From Parabacteroides hominis (GTDB lineage: Bacteria > Bacteroidota > Bacteroidia > Bacteroidales > Tannerellaceae): a stretch of 48,380 nucleotides of DNA. Both the position numbers and the translations under genes were made by a program. Position 1 is the first letter of the stretch; every line of letters begins with the position of its first letter. This document shows positions 24,401-32,910 of the stretch, piece after piece. The notes under the pieces are model-generated. The model had not been told where the DNA came from. It was given only the letters and a program-made list of their open reading frames with translations, and searched no databases. The stretch is from contig NZ_JACOOJ010000041.1 in assembly GCF_014287585.1 (NCBI RefSeq), positions 1 through 48,380 on the forward strand, read 5' to 3'.

Positions 24401-25252
24401 ATGAGATGGACATTTGAGAATGCGAAGATAAAGGGGCGGGTCGTCTTGACCGATTCGCTCCATGAAGACCTGGGTCTTCTGAAAGACAAAACGCTGTATA
24501 AATTTATATGGGTGGACTCCGGCGAAGTGGTGTTGGATATCGACCATCAGCAGATTGTTTTGAAGGAGGGGCAGCTCGTTCCGCTTTCCCATTTGCACCA
24601 TCTTGAATTTCTGCGCATCGAAGGCAAATACTTTGCACTAATGTTCAATAGTAACTTCTATTGCATACATGGCAACGACCATGAGGTGTCGTGCAACGGG
24701 TTGCTGTTTCACGGTTCGTCGCATGTGCTGACTTTCGTCCTTTCGGAGGATGAGCGGCGGAAGATCGAGACGCTGACGGGGATCATGCAGGAAGAGTTTC
24801 TCAGTACCGACCACCTACAAGACGAAATGCTCCGGGTATTGTTGAAGCGGTTTATCATAATATGCACGCGAATAGCGGAAGACCGGCAGGGAGTCGTTCG
24901 GGAGAACAGTTTCCAGTTCGAGACGATCCGCAAATTCCATGTCCTGGTCGATACTTATTTTAAGGAGAAGAAACAGGTGCAGGAATATGCGGACATGCTG
25001 AACAAATCCCCGAAAACACTGGCAAATATCCTTTCCGCCTATCAGCAGCCTTCCGCCATCCGCATCATCCACAACCGTATCCAGGCCGAAGCCCAACGCC
25101 TGTTGCTCTATACGACTAAAAGCTCGAAAGAGATCGCCCTGATGTTAGGCTTCGAAGACCAGGCGGCATTCAGCCGTTTCTTTAAGAACGCAACAGGATT
25201 GAGTGCGACCGAATATCGCCGACAATATAAAAAGGAGTCGGTGTCGGAATAG
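24401..25252 (+). CDS. AraC-family transcriptional regulator next to rclA
   Basis: 283 aa. The N-terminal cupin-like sensor spans about 15-100 (WVDSGEVVLDIDHQQIVLKE, HHLEFLRIEGKYFALMF). A helical linker follows, then the C-terminal AraC/XylS double helix-turn-helix: VQEYADMLNKSPKTLANILS near 195 and KEIALMLGFEDQAAFSRFFK near 245-264, then ATGLSATEYRRQY. Both helix-turn-helix units look intact. The sensor contains Cys and His residues (YCIHGNDHEVSCNGLLFHG) that could respond to oxidants or metals, though this is an inference. It lies 164 bases upstream of, and in the same direction as, the rclA-gnd-zwf-pgl operon and is a natural candidate for its regulator, as RclR is for rclA in E. coli. Confidence 0.85.
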   Translation: MRWTFENAKIKGRVVLTDSLHEDLGLLKDKTLYKFIWVDSGEVVLDIDHQQIVLKEGQLVPLSHLHHLEFLRIEGKYFALMFNSNFYCIHGNDHEVSCNGLLFHGSSHVLTFVLSEDERRKIETLTGIMQEEFLSTDHLQDEMLRVLLKRFIIICTRIAEDRQGVVRENSFQFETIRKFHVLVDTYFKEKKQVQEYADMLNKSPKTLANILSAYQQPSAIRIIHNRIQAEAQRLLLYTTKSSKEIALMLGFEDQAAFSRFFKNATGLSATEYRRQYKKESVSE

Positions 25253-25308
25253 GGAATATTGCCAAATCTTAGGGCAAAATCATTATCCTCTGAAATCTAA
25301 AGGCTGTG

Positions 25309-25316
25309 TATTTTTG
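25309..25316 (+). promoter_or_regulatory. -7 box for the rclA operon
   Basis: TATTTTTG fits TAnnTTTG. Transcription near 25322 would give a leader of about 95 nt before rclA. A partly matching TTGCC/GGGCAA pair lies upstream at about 25259-25277 and could be a regulator site. Confidence 0.5.
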
Positions 25317-25416
25317 CATCATAGAATAAACAGAACGATAAATAGATGCTTATTGGGAACAATTAGGTTAAAAGAAATGTTCCTTAAGTAGAAAATAAAA
25401 AGGAGGATAACAAAAG

Positions 25417-26793
25417 ATGAAAAAGTATGATGCGATCATCATTGGTTTCGGTAAAGGCGGAAAGACGCTGGCCGCTGATTTAGGTAGCCGCGGATGGACT
25501 GTTGCCGTAGTGGAACGTTCGAAAGAAATGTACGGCGGGACATGTATCAATATCGGATGCATTCCGACCAAAACACTGGTACACCTTTCCAAAGTGGCGC
25601 AATATTCCCACTTCACGACATTCGAGCAATATGCCGATGCGTTTCATAAGGCAATCGAGGAAAAAAGGAAGATCACGGCTGCTTTGCGTCAGAAGAATTT
25701 AGAGAATCTCGACAGCAAAGAGACGGTAACTGTTTATACTGGCGTCGCCTCGTTCCTTTCCCCAACGGAAGTGGAAGTGAAAACCGATCGTGAGACTATC
25801 GTGCTGCAAGCCGGTAAAATCTTTATCAATACCGGCGCTTCCACCATCGTCCCCAACATAAAAGGGATCGAAGGCAATCCTTTCGTTTACACCAGCACTT
25901 CGATCATGGAACTGGATCGGCTACCCCGTCGCTTGGCGATCGTGGGAGGCGGCTATATCGGGCTTGAGTTTGCTTCGATCTTTGCCAATTTCGGATCGGA
26001 CGTGACGGTTTTGGAGGGAGGCGACAAGTTTATTCCCCGTGAAGACCGCGATATCGCCGATGCCGTCAAGACAGTTTTGGAAAAGAAAGGTATTTCGATT
26101 CGCCTGAACGCCGTCGTACAGGAGATCGAGCACGATGCCGGCAAAGCTACCGTTGTCTATCGCGATGCCCTGACAGGCGATACGGTGCGGGCCGATGCCG
26201 ATGCGATCCTGCTGGCTACCGGACGTCGTCCGAATACCGAAGGACTGAATTTGCTGGCTGCCGGCGTGAAGCTGACGGAGCGCGGGGCAATCGAGGTGGA
26301 CGACCGCTTGCATACGACCGCAGAGAATATATGGGCGATCGGAGACGTGCGCGGCGGTTTGCAGTTCACGTATCTTTCGCTGGATGATTACCGCATCATA
26401 CGCGATGAACTTTTTGGAGACGGCAAACGCAATACCGGTGACCGGGAAGCGATCGCCTATTCAGTGTTCATCGATCCGCCCCTGTCGCATGTCGGCCTGA
26501 ATGAAGAGCAGGCATGCCGGACGGGACGTAACATAAAAGTCTCCAAAGTCATGGCCGCTTCGATGCCGAGAACCCGCACGATCGGACAGCCGGAAGGGTT
26601 GCTGAAGGCGGTCGTGGATGTCGATACGAACCAGATATTGGGAGCTACGCTGTTTTGCGCAGAGTCGAGCGAAATCATCAACCTCGTGTCGCTGGCGATG
26701 CGTACGGATAATGATTATGTCCTCCTTCGTGACAATATTTTCACTCACCCTTCTATGAGTGAGTCTCTGAATGATTTATTCAACATAAAATAA
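25417..26793 (+). CDS. rclA: RclA-like flavin disulfide reductase
   Basis: 458 aa, cytoplasmic. It belongs to the FAD-dependent pyridine nucleotide-disulfide reductases. N-terminal FAD site IGFGKGGKTLAADL (9-22), then the redox-active pair Cys43 and Cys48 in YGGTCINIGCIPTKTLVH. NAD(P)H site in IVGGGYIGLEFASIFANFG near 180. C-terminal dimer domain ending IFTHPSMSESLNDLF. Several segments, notably the active site, REDRDIAD, LHTTAENIWAIGD and the ending, match E. coli RclA as I remember it, an NAD(P)H-dependent Cu(II) reductase that protects against hypochlorous acid. A strong AGGAGG site precedes the ATG, unusual in this genome. Gnd begins 11 bases after the stop, so it leads an operon with the NADPH-forming pentose-phosphate enzymes. 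Confidence 0.88.
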   Translation: MKKYDAIIIGFGKGGKTLAADLGSRGWTVAVVERSKEMYGGTCINIGCIPTKTLVHLSKVAQYSHFTTFEQYADAFHKAIEEKRKITAALRQKNLENLDSKETVTVYTGVASFLSPTEVEVKTDRETIVLQAGKIFINTGASTIVPNIKGIEGNPFVYTSTSIMELDRLPRRLAIVGGGYIGLEFASIFANFGSDVTVLEGGDKFIPREDRDIADAVKTVLEKKGISIRLNAVVQEIEHDAGKATVVYRDALTGDTVRADADAILLATGRRPNTEGLNLLAAGVKLTERGAIEVDDRLHTTAENIWAIGDVRGGLQFTYLSLDDYRIIRDELFGDGKRNTGDREAIAYSVFIDPPLSHVGLNEEQACRTGRNIKVSKVMAASMPRTRTIGQPEGLLKAVVDVDTNQILGATLFCAESSEIINLVSLAMRTDNDYVLLRDNIFTHPSMSESLNDLFNIK

Positions 26794-26804
26794 AACACTG
26801 AAAT

Positions 26805-28298
26805 ATGAAAGCAGATATAGGATTGATCGGGCTCGCCGTGATGGGCGAGAACCTGGCGCTCAATATGGAAAACAAAGGCTTCACGGTTGCCGTATATAAC
26901 CGGAGCGCACCAGGCGAAGAGGGCGTCGTAGACCGTTTTGTCAATGGCCGGGGCAAAGGCAAACACTTTATCGGAACGCATTCTATCGAACAATTGGTCG
27001 ACTCGGTGAAAAGTCCCCACGTCATTATGATGATGGTCAAGGCAGGGCGTCCCGTAGACGAGCTGATCTCGCAACTGCTCCCTTTCCTTTCGCCGGGCGA
27101 TGTGATTATCGACGGAGGCAATTCTGATTTCCATGACACGGAACGCCGTGTGAAGGAGTTGGAGGAGAAAGGGATCTATTTCGTCGGGACCGGAATTTCG
27201 GGAGGCGAAGAAGGAGCCTTGCACGGCCCGTCCGTGATGCCCGGAGGTTCGGTGGAAGCCTGGCCGCTGGTGAAAGACATCTTGCAGGGGATTTCCGCCA
27301 AGTTGGACGACGGTTCGCCTTGCTGCGAATGGATCGGAGCGGGTGGAGCAGGCCATTTTGTGAAGATGGTGCACAACGGCATCGAATATGGCGATATGCA
27401 GCTTATTTCCGAAGCCTATTCGCTGTTGAAAAACCGGAAAGGATTGGACAACGATGCGATGGCTGTCGTTTTCGATGAATGGAACGGGGGGGAACTAAAT
27501 AGTTTCCTGATCGAGATAACCGCCAATATCCTGCGTTTCCGCGACGAAGACGGAAAACCGTTGCTCGACAAGATACTGGATGTCGCCGGACAGAAAGGAA
27601 CCGGTAAATGGAGCGCGATTGCGGCAATGGACGAGAATGATCCGCTGACGCTGATTACGGAAGCGGTTTATGCCCGCCTGCTCTCGGCTTTGTATCCGGA
27701 ACGGGTAAAGGCTGCAAGCCTTTACAGTGGAAAGTTGAAAGTTGAAAGTGGAAAGTTATCAGACGACTCTCAACTTTCAACTTTCAACTTTCAACTTTCA
27801 ATTGACGACGTCCGTCAGGCGCTATACGCAGCCAAGCTGGTTTCCTATGCACAAGGATTCTCCTTGCTTCGCCGTGCTTCCGAGCATTATGGCTGGGATT
27901 TGGATTACGGGACGATTGCCCGCATCTGGCGTAAGGGATGTATCATCCGTTCCGTCTTCCTGCAAAAGATTACGGATGCGTATAAAGAGAATCCGGGATT
28001 GGAAAACCTGCTCTTCGATGCCTTTTTCCAGGACAAGATACAAGCCGCTCTTCCCGCCTGGCGCCGGATAGTGGCCGAAGGCGCGCTGAGTGGTGTCGCC
28101 CTGCCTGCCATGAGTTCGGCCCTAAGCTATTTCGACGGGCTGCGCACACTGCATTCGGCTGCGAATATGATTCAGGCGCAACGCGATTATTTCGGAGCCC
28201 ATACCTACGAACGTACCGATCGCGAACGCGGCCATTTCTTCCATACCAATTGGACCGGGGAAGGAGGAAACACGGTTTCGGGCACGTATAGCGTCTGA
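26805..28298 (+). CDS. gnd: 6-phosphogluconate dehydrogenase (decarboxylating) with a repeat-derived insertion
   Basis: 497 aa against about 468 in E. coli. It converts 6-phosphogluconate to ribulose 5-phosphate and CO2 and forms NAD(P)H in the oxidative pentose-phosphate pathway. The N-terminal dinucleotide fold shows GLAVMGENLALNM (residues 6-18) and IIDGGNSDFHDTERR. The signature GGEEGALHGPSVMPGG follows, with KMVHNGIEYGDMQLI and its catalytic Lys near 186. The C-terminal SYAQGFSLLRRASEHYGWDL and the AHTYER tail are normal. Residues about 309-333 (GKLKVESGKLSDDSQLSTFN, then FQLSI) are encoded by an AT-rich hairpin repeat in frame and lengthen a surface loop before the VRQALYAAK helix. It sits between rclA (11 bases) and zwf (46 bases). 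Confidence 0.93.
   Translation: MKADIGLIGLAVMGENLALNMENKGFTVAVYNRSAPGEEGVVDRFVNGRGKGKHFIGTHSIEQLVDSVKSPHVIMMMVKAGRPVDELISQLLPFLSPGDVIIDGGNSDFHDTERRVKELEEKGIYFVGTGISGGEEGALHGPSVMPGGSVEAWPLVKDILQGISAKLDDGSPCCEWIGAGGAGHFVKMVHNGIEYGDMQLISEAYSLLKNRKGLDNDAMAVVFDEWNGGELNSFLIEITANILRFRDEDGKPLLDKILDVAGQKGTGKWSAIAAMDENDPLTLITEAVYARLLSALYPERVKAASLYSGKLKVESGKLSDDSQLSTFNFQLSIDDVRQALYAAKLVSYAQGFSLLRRASEHYGWDLDYGTIARIWRKGCIIRSVFLQKITDAYKENPGLENLLFDAFFQDKIQAALPAWRRIVAEGALSGVALPAMSSALSYFDGLRTLHSAANMIQAQRDYFGAHTYERTDRERGHFFHTNWTGEGGNTVSGTYSV
27728..27803 (+). repeat. Hairpin-forming GAAAGTT/AACTTTC repeat inside gnd
   Basis: A left block of GAAAGTTGAAAGTTGAAAGT units (27728-27758) is complementary to a right block of CAACTTTCAACTTTCAACTT units (27771-27803) around ATCAGACGACTCT. 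It stays in frame and adds about 25 codons to gnd. The same kind of repeat lies between genes elsewhere in the window. Confidence 0.85.
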
Positions 28299-28344
28299 TT
28301 CCATCGTTTCGGAAAGTTCCGACATCATTAAATTTTAAAAGCAA

Positions 28345-29811
28345 ATGAAAACAGCAAGCAATCAATTATTAGTCATATTCGGAGCTTCCGGCGACCTGAC
28401 GGGGCGGAAACTCCTGCCCTCGCTCTATGAACTGCACGTTCGGGGCTTATTGCCGGAGCGCTTCTGTATCTTGGGGGCGGCCCGTACGGAATATTCCGAC
28501 GATGAATACCGCGCCTTCGAAAAGGTGCATATCCGGGAATCCCTGAAAAACAAAGAGGTGGACGAAGCCGAACTGGACAGCTTCCTTCGCCGTGTCTTTT
28601 ACCTTGCGTTCGATTCGACTGATTCCGCCGAATACCATAAACTGAAAGATCGTATCCACCAGTTACAGCAAGAACAGCAGTTGCCGGACAAGATCATTTA
28701 TTATCTTGCTACACCGCCGGTGATGTATGAACTGATTCCGACCTGCCTGAAAGAAAACGGGATGAATGTTGCCGGAAGCGAGGATGGCTGGCGCCGCGTG
28801 ATCGTGGAGAAGCCTTTCGGAACGAGCCTCGAATCGGCCGAGCGGTTGAACAAGCATCTCATCCATATCTTCGATGAGAAGGAAATTTACCGTATCGACC
28901 ATTATTTAGGAAAAGAGACGGTGCAGAACATCCTGGTGCTCCGTTTCTCCAACGGTATATTCGAACCGTTGTGGAATCGTAATTATATCGACTCGATCGA
29001 GATCAGCGCCTCGGAAACGCTTGGCGTAGAGAATCGCGGGAAGTATTATGACGGGGCGGGCGCCTTGCGCGACATGATCCAGAACCACCTGATGCAACTG
29101 ATGGCCTTTACGGCGATGGAGTCGCCTTCGGTGTTCGACCCGGAGCCGATCCGCGACGAGATCGTGAAGGTGTTCCGCGCTTTGCGTCCGTATAAGACGC
29201 ACGATATGGACAACCTGATTGTGCGTGGCCAGTACGACGGCTATCGGGAAGAGAAGAATGTGGCGCCTGACTCCACCACGGAGACTTACGTCGCTATGAA
29301 AATGTTTATCGATAACTGGCGTTGGAGCGATGTCCCCTTTTATATCTTTACCGGAAAGAAATTGCCGGAAAAGAGTTCTGAGATCGTGGTGAACTTCAAG
29401 TCCACTCCTCATCAGTTGTTCGCCGGACAATGTTCGGGAGGCTCCTGTAACAAACTGATTATCCGTATCCAGCCGAACGAGAGTATCACGCTGAAGTTCG
29501 GCCTGAAGATGCCGGGAGCCGGTTTCACAGTGAAGCAGGTGGGTATGGATTTCCGCTATGATTCGCTTTCGAAGAACTATCTGCCCGATGCCTATGAGCG
29601 CCTGTTGCTCGATGCCATGTTAGGCGATTCGACTTTGTATGCGCGTAGCGATGCTTTGGAGGCAAGCTGGCGACTGATCGACCCGATCCTCCATCACTGG
29701 AAAGAAGAGGGTGCAAAGAACCTGTTCTTCTACGCTCCCGGTGAAGACGGCCCGATTGAAAAGGCCAAGTTGGGGATGGTTCCGAAAGATTGTCCTTGCC
29801 AAAGTTGTTGA
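28345..29811 (+). CDS. zwf: Glucose-6-phosphate 1-dehydrogenase
   Basis: 488 aa, the usual length. It oxidises glucose 6-phosphate to 6-phosphogluconolactone and reduces NADP+, the entry step of the oxidative pentose-phosphate pathway. The coenzyme site is IFGASGDLTGRKLLPSLYEL (residues 10-30). VEKPFGTSLESA lies near 153, and the substrate site and active-site His are in YRIDHYLGKETVQNIL near 180. The later segments YYDGAGALRDMIQNHLMQL and ESVP-type regions agree with the family. C-terminal cysteines (CPCQSC) form an unusual Cys-rich end that could bind metal or respond to redox, though this is speculation. It follows gnd by 46 bases and precedes pgl by 50 bases, a gap that contains a palindromic repeat. 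Confidence 0.95.
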   Translation: MKTASNQLLVIFGASGDLTGRKLLPSLYELHVRGLLPERFCILGAARTEYSDDEYRAFEKVHIRESLKNKEVDEAELDSFLRRVFYLAFDSTDSAEYHKLKDRIHQLQQEQQLPDKIIYYLATPPVMYELIPTCLKENGMNVAGSEDGWRRVIVEKPFGTSLESAERLNKHLIHIFDEKEIYRIDHYLGKETVQNILVLRFSNGIFEPLWNRNYIDSIEISASETLGVENRGKYYDGAGALRDMIQNHLMQLMAFTAMESPSVFDPEPIRDEIVKVFRALRPYKTHDMDNLIVRGQYDGYREEKNVAPDSTTETYVAMKMFIDNWRWSDVPFYIFTGKKLPEKSSEIVVNFKSTPHQLFAGQCSGGSCNKLIIRIQPNESITLKFGLKMPGAGFTVKQVGMDFRYDSLSKNYLPDAYERLLLDAMLGDSTLYARSDALEASWRLIDPILHHWKEEGAKNLFFYAPGEDGPIEKAKLGMVPKDCPCQSC

Positions 29812-29815
29812 TTCC

Positions 29816-29844
29816 GTTACCTTTTGGATCAAGCCAAAAGTAAC
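29816..29844 (+). repeat. Palindromic repeat GTTACCTTTTGG / CCAAAAGTAAC
   Basis: GTTACCTTTTGG (29816-29827), ATCAAG, CCAAAAGTAAC (29834-29844) form a hairpin with one unpaired C. The same element in the opposite orientation and without the extra base lies at 43245-43274. It sits between zwf and pgl in an otherwise continuous operon and may act as an intercistronic stem. Confidence 0.75.
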
Positions 29845-29861
29845 ATATAATTTAGTTGATT

Positions 29862-30587
29862 ATGATAATAGAGAATTTTAAAGACGATAAAGACGCCCTC
29901 CGGGCAATGACCGGGGAGCTTGTCCGGCATATGGACCGGAAAGATGACGGACTGCCTTTCAACCTCGCCTTGTCGGGAGGAGGAACGGCACAGAAGATGT
30001 TCGCTCTTTGGGTGGATGAATATAAAGACGAGATCGACTGGGATGCGATCCGTTTCTTTTGGGTGGATGAACGATGTGTTCCGCCAACCGACCCGGACAG
30101 CAATTATGGACATGCAAACGAGCTTTTGTTCAAGCCGCTGCATATACCTGCCGACCATGTGCACCGCATTCACGGCGAAGTGGAGCCGGGAACGGAAGCG
30201 ATGCGCTATTCGCGTGTCGTGAAGGAGTATCTGCCCCGGCACGGGCAATTGCCCTATTTCGATTGTATCATCCTGGGTATCGGAGGCGATGCGCATACCG
30301 CGTCGATCTTCCCAGATACTTTGCCGCTATTGACGGACAGCCGTAATTACGCCGTTTCGCAACATCCCGAATCCCATCAGTTCCGCATCACGATGACTGG
30401 CCCGCTGATCCTGAACGATTCACCGTTGCTGGTCCCGGTCCTGGGGCCGGGAAAGAAAGAGATGCTCGAAGAACTGAAAAAAGGCTATTCGGCTACTAAT
30501 CCTACGCCTGCCGCCTATATCCTTTCCCATGCGGTAGAAGCGTATGTTTATTCGGCGGTCTTCATCGATAGCTTTTCCAGGAAGTAG
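29862..30587 (+). CDS. pgl: 6-phosphogluconolactonase (SOL/DevB type)
   Basis: 241 aa, the normal length. It hydrolyses 6-phosphogluconolactone to 6-phosphogluconate, the step between Zwf and Gnd. Typical parts are LALSGGGTAQKMFALW near 30 (phosphate-binding loop), FFWVDERCVPPTDPDSNYG near 65-85 and IILGIGGDAHTASIFP near 137-152 (active-site region). The ATG at 29862 is preferred to the TTG six bases upstream. It completes the rclA-gnd-zwf-pgl operon. Its last 40 bases overlap the 3' end of the convergent DUF368 gene, so transcripts of the two operons are complementary there. Confidence 0.93.
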   Translation: MIIENFKDDKDALRAMTGELVRHMDRKDDGLPFNLALSGGGTAQKMFALWVDEYKDEIDWDAIRFFWVDERCVPPTDPDSNYGHANELLFKPLHIPADHVHRIHGEVEPGTEAMRYSRVVKEYLPRHGQLPYFDCIILGIGGDAHTASIFPDTLPLLTDSRNYAVSQHPESHQFRITMTGPLILNDSPLLVPVLGPGKKEMLEELKKGYSATNPTPAAYILSHAVEAYVYSAVFIDSFSRK

Positions 30588-31456
30588 ACGATGGCGTAGC
30601 CTAAGATCATCAGGGCGACAGCCTCCCAAACAAGCTGGTTAGGCATGATGTTGGCTTCGACTAATGGTTTTACAATGCCATGGCTGTCCGTATAGGTCTC
30701 GATCGTTTCTTTCCAAGGCCAGACCTTGTTCAGCGAACCTAACATGAAGCCTGCCAGTACGGAGATCGTGATGTCATGGAACCGGCGAAGGGCGAACGAA
30801 AGCACACGGGAGAAACTGGTGATACCGATTGCCGCGCCGCAGATAAACACCAGCATCACGGGAATATTGAATGTCTTTACCGCCTCCATGATATAGAAAT
30901 ACTTGCCTAACAGCACCAGAATGAAACTTCCCGATATGCCCGGCAGGATCATGGCACAGATGGCTATCGCCCCGCAAAGGAAGATAAAGAACAGGTTGGA
31001 AGGCGTTTCGGCTGGCGTTGCGACCGTTATGTAGAACGCTATGACGATCCCGACGATATAACTCAGGATCGTTTTCCAATCCCATCTCTTGATATCTTTG
31101 GAAACGAACCAGGTGGAAGCCAGTACCAGTCCGAAGAAGAAGGACCAGACTAAGATCGGGTGGTCGGTCAGCAGCCAGGTGATGACTTTTGCCAACGAGA
31201 AGATACTGATCCCGATCCCTGTGACGATGGATAGCAGGAAGTTGGCATTGATCGCTTTCCAGAATGCCGCGATCTTTCCGGTAAAGAGCAGTTTGAGGCT
31301 GGCTCCGTTAATACTTTTGATCGAGTCGATCAACTCTTCATAGATTCCAACAATGAAGGCGATGGTTCCGCCTGAAACGCCCGGCACAACGTCTGCCGCT
31401 CCCATACCCATGCCTTTTAGAACTAAGAGGCCGTAGTCTTTTAGATTTCTTTTCAT
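30548..31456 (-). CDS. DUF368 membrane protein, PopT-like undecaprenyl phosphate translocase
   Basis: 302 aa inner-membrane protein with about 8 helices. The DUF368 signature is clear: GADVVPGVSGGTIAFIVGIYEELIDS near 20-45 and the second-half counterpart MILPGISGSFILVLLGKY near 165-182. Members (PopT) have been reported to return undecaprenyl phosphate, the lipid carrier of cell-wall synthesis, across the membrane; assigning that here follows from family only. The gene is last in a row glnS-TPR-DUF368 with gaps of 9 and 2 bases, and overlaps pgl by 40 bases at its 3' end. Confidence 0.85.
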   Translation of the reverse strand: MKRNLKDYGLLVLKGMGMGAADVVPGVSGGTIAFIVGIYEELIDSIKSINGASLKLLFTGKIAAFWKAINANFLLSIVTGIGISIFSLAKVITWLLTDHPILVWSFFFGLVLASTWFVSKDIKRWDWKTILSYIVGIVIAFYITVATPAETPSNLFFIFLCGAIAICAMILPGISGSFILVLLGKYFYIMEAVKTFNIPVMLVFICGAAIGITSFSRVLSFALRRFHDITISVLAGFMLGSLNKVWPWKETIETYTDSHGIVKPLVEANIMPNQLVWEAVALMILGYAIVYFLEKLSMKTAE

Positions 31457-31458
31457 GC

Positions 31459-32901
31459 TTAATTATTGTTATCCTTATTATTGAGGAATTCTTTCGTCAG
31501 GTCTTCCGGCGGAATATGTTTGCTGCCGATGTGCTCGACCATCCCTTGATAATTGAGTCCGGCATCTTTCAGATAATCGGCCAATTCTTCGGGGGAAGTC
31601 TGCTTGTAATGTTCGCCGAAATGCTTCATATCTCCCTTTGCCAGATATGCCATTGCCATATGAAGGTGCATATAAGGCATTTCCGGATTGGCTTCCAACA
31701 CCTTCTTATAGTATTGCAAGGCTTTGTCGATATCTCCTTTCATAAACAAATACTGTCCGGCGCGGTACAAGCTCTCGAAGTCTTCCTGCTGCTTATCTTC
31801 CACCTGGTCGAGGGCGGTGAAGAGGCGTTCGGTTACTTCCATGGCATTATGCTCGTCTCCGTTTTCCAGATAGGTCAGAGCCAGCAAGGAAAGGATGCGG
31901 ATATTTTTCGGGAATAACCTGGAAGCTTTCATCAAAGCATCGGAGGCTTCTTCGTCATGCCCTGTTTCGACGCAACAACGGATATAGTTGATATACGTAC
32001 TTGAATCTTCCTGCGGGCTATTTTGCTCAAGCTGTTCTTTCAGTAATGCATAAGCCTTTTCGTAGTCTTCCAGCTTAACATAACATTCGGCAAGCAGGGG
32101 TGTGATGCGAATACGGGTCTCGTCGGTCGTTGCAATATCGTTATACACTTCGATCGCCTTCTCGTAATTTTCGTTCATGTACAGGCAATAAGCCTTCAGT
32201 ATCTTCAACTCTTCGTCCGAGTCGTCACACGTGAGGGCAAAGTCGAATGCTTCGATCGCTTTTTCATAGTCTCCGTTGATGGAATAGAGGCGGCCCAATG
32301 TGAACCAGTAGTCGTTGGAGTAAGGGTTCTTGTCGATCAGTTCGTTACAAACCTCGATCGCTTTTTTTATATCGCCCTCTATTTCCAGGTTGTAGCAAAG
32401 CTCGTCTTTCAGGATCAGGTTGTCCGGGAAGAGCATAAGGCCGCGATTGATGAAATCGTGTGCCTCCTTAGTCATCTCCACATCTCCTAAGATCGGTGCG
32501 ATATATTCGAATATCGTTTCTAAATATTCGCATTTATCGGCGATGAGTTTTTCTACATGTTCGATTACTTTGTCGTACGAATCCTGCATGGCGTAACATT
32601 CGAGACGCAGCATGTCGAGATCCTGATTGTCGGTTTCTGCTATCGATTCGATCAGGACGAGCGCACTCTCATAGTCTTCGTTGTAGACGTACGACTTGCA
32701 TTGTCTGATCTGCAAATCGGGATTACCGGGATGAAGCCGCAGCCCTAAGGCCAGGACTTCATCATAGTAAGTATAATCATCAGATTCTTCAAAACTGTCC
32801 AACAGTTCGTCAATCTCATCGGCATCGAAATAGGCATCCTTGCCTTCCTGATGGCCGGACAGATAACGCTGTAGCAGGCGTGAAATATCTTTTTTCTTCA
32901 T
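31459..32901 (-). CDS. Tetratricopeptide repeat protein
   Basis: 480 aa soluble protein without signal peptide, made almost entirely of TPR-type helical pairs from about residue 30 to 450. Clear units include NDYWFTLGRLYSINGDYEKA with IEAFDFAL, LKAYCLYMNENYEKAIEVY, PLLAECYVKLEDYEKAYALL and YKKVLEANPEMPYMHLHMAM. It is strongly acidic. It presumably acts as a scaffold for protein contacts, partner unknown. It lies between glnS (9 bases) and the DUF368 gene (2 bases), so it is probably made from one transcript with both. Confidence 0.85.
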   Translation of the reverse strand: MKKKDISRLLQRYLSGHQEGKDAYFDADEIDELLDSFEESDDYTYYDEVLALGLRLHPGNPDLQIRQCKSYVYNEDYESALVLIESIAETDNQDLDMLRLECYAMQDSYDKVIEHVEKLIADKCEYLETIFEYIAPILGDVEMTKEAHDFINRGLMLFPDNLILKDELCYNLEIEGDIKKAIEVCNELIDKNPYSNDYWFTLGRLYSINGDYEKAIEAFDFALTCDDSDEELKILKAYCLYMNENYEKAIEVYNDIATTDETRIRITPLLAECYVKLEDYEKAYALLKEQLEQNSPQEDSSTYINYIRCCVETGHDEEASDALMKASRLFPKNIRILSLLALTYLENGDEHNAMEVTERLFTALDQVEDKQQEDFESLYRAGQYLFMKGDIDKALQYYKKVLEANPEMPYMHLHMAMAYLAKGDMKHFGEHYKQTSPEELADYLKDAGLNYQGMVEHIGSKHIPPEDLTKEFLNNKDNNN

Positions 32902-32910
32902 ATTGGCACA

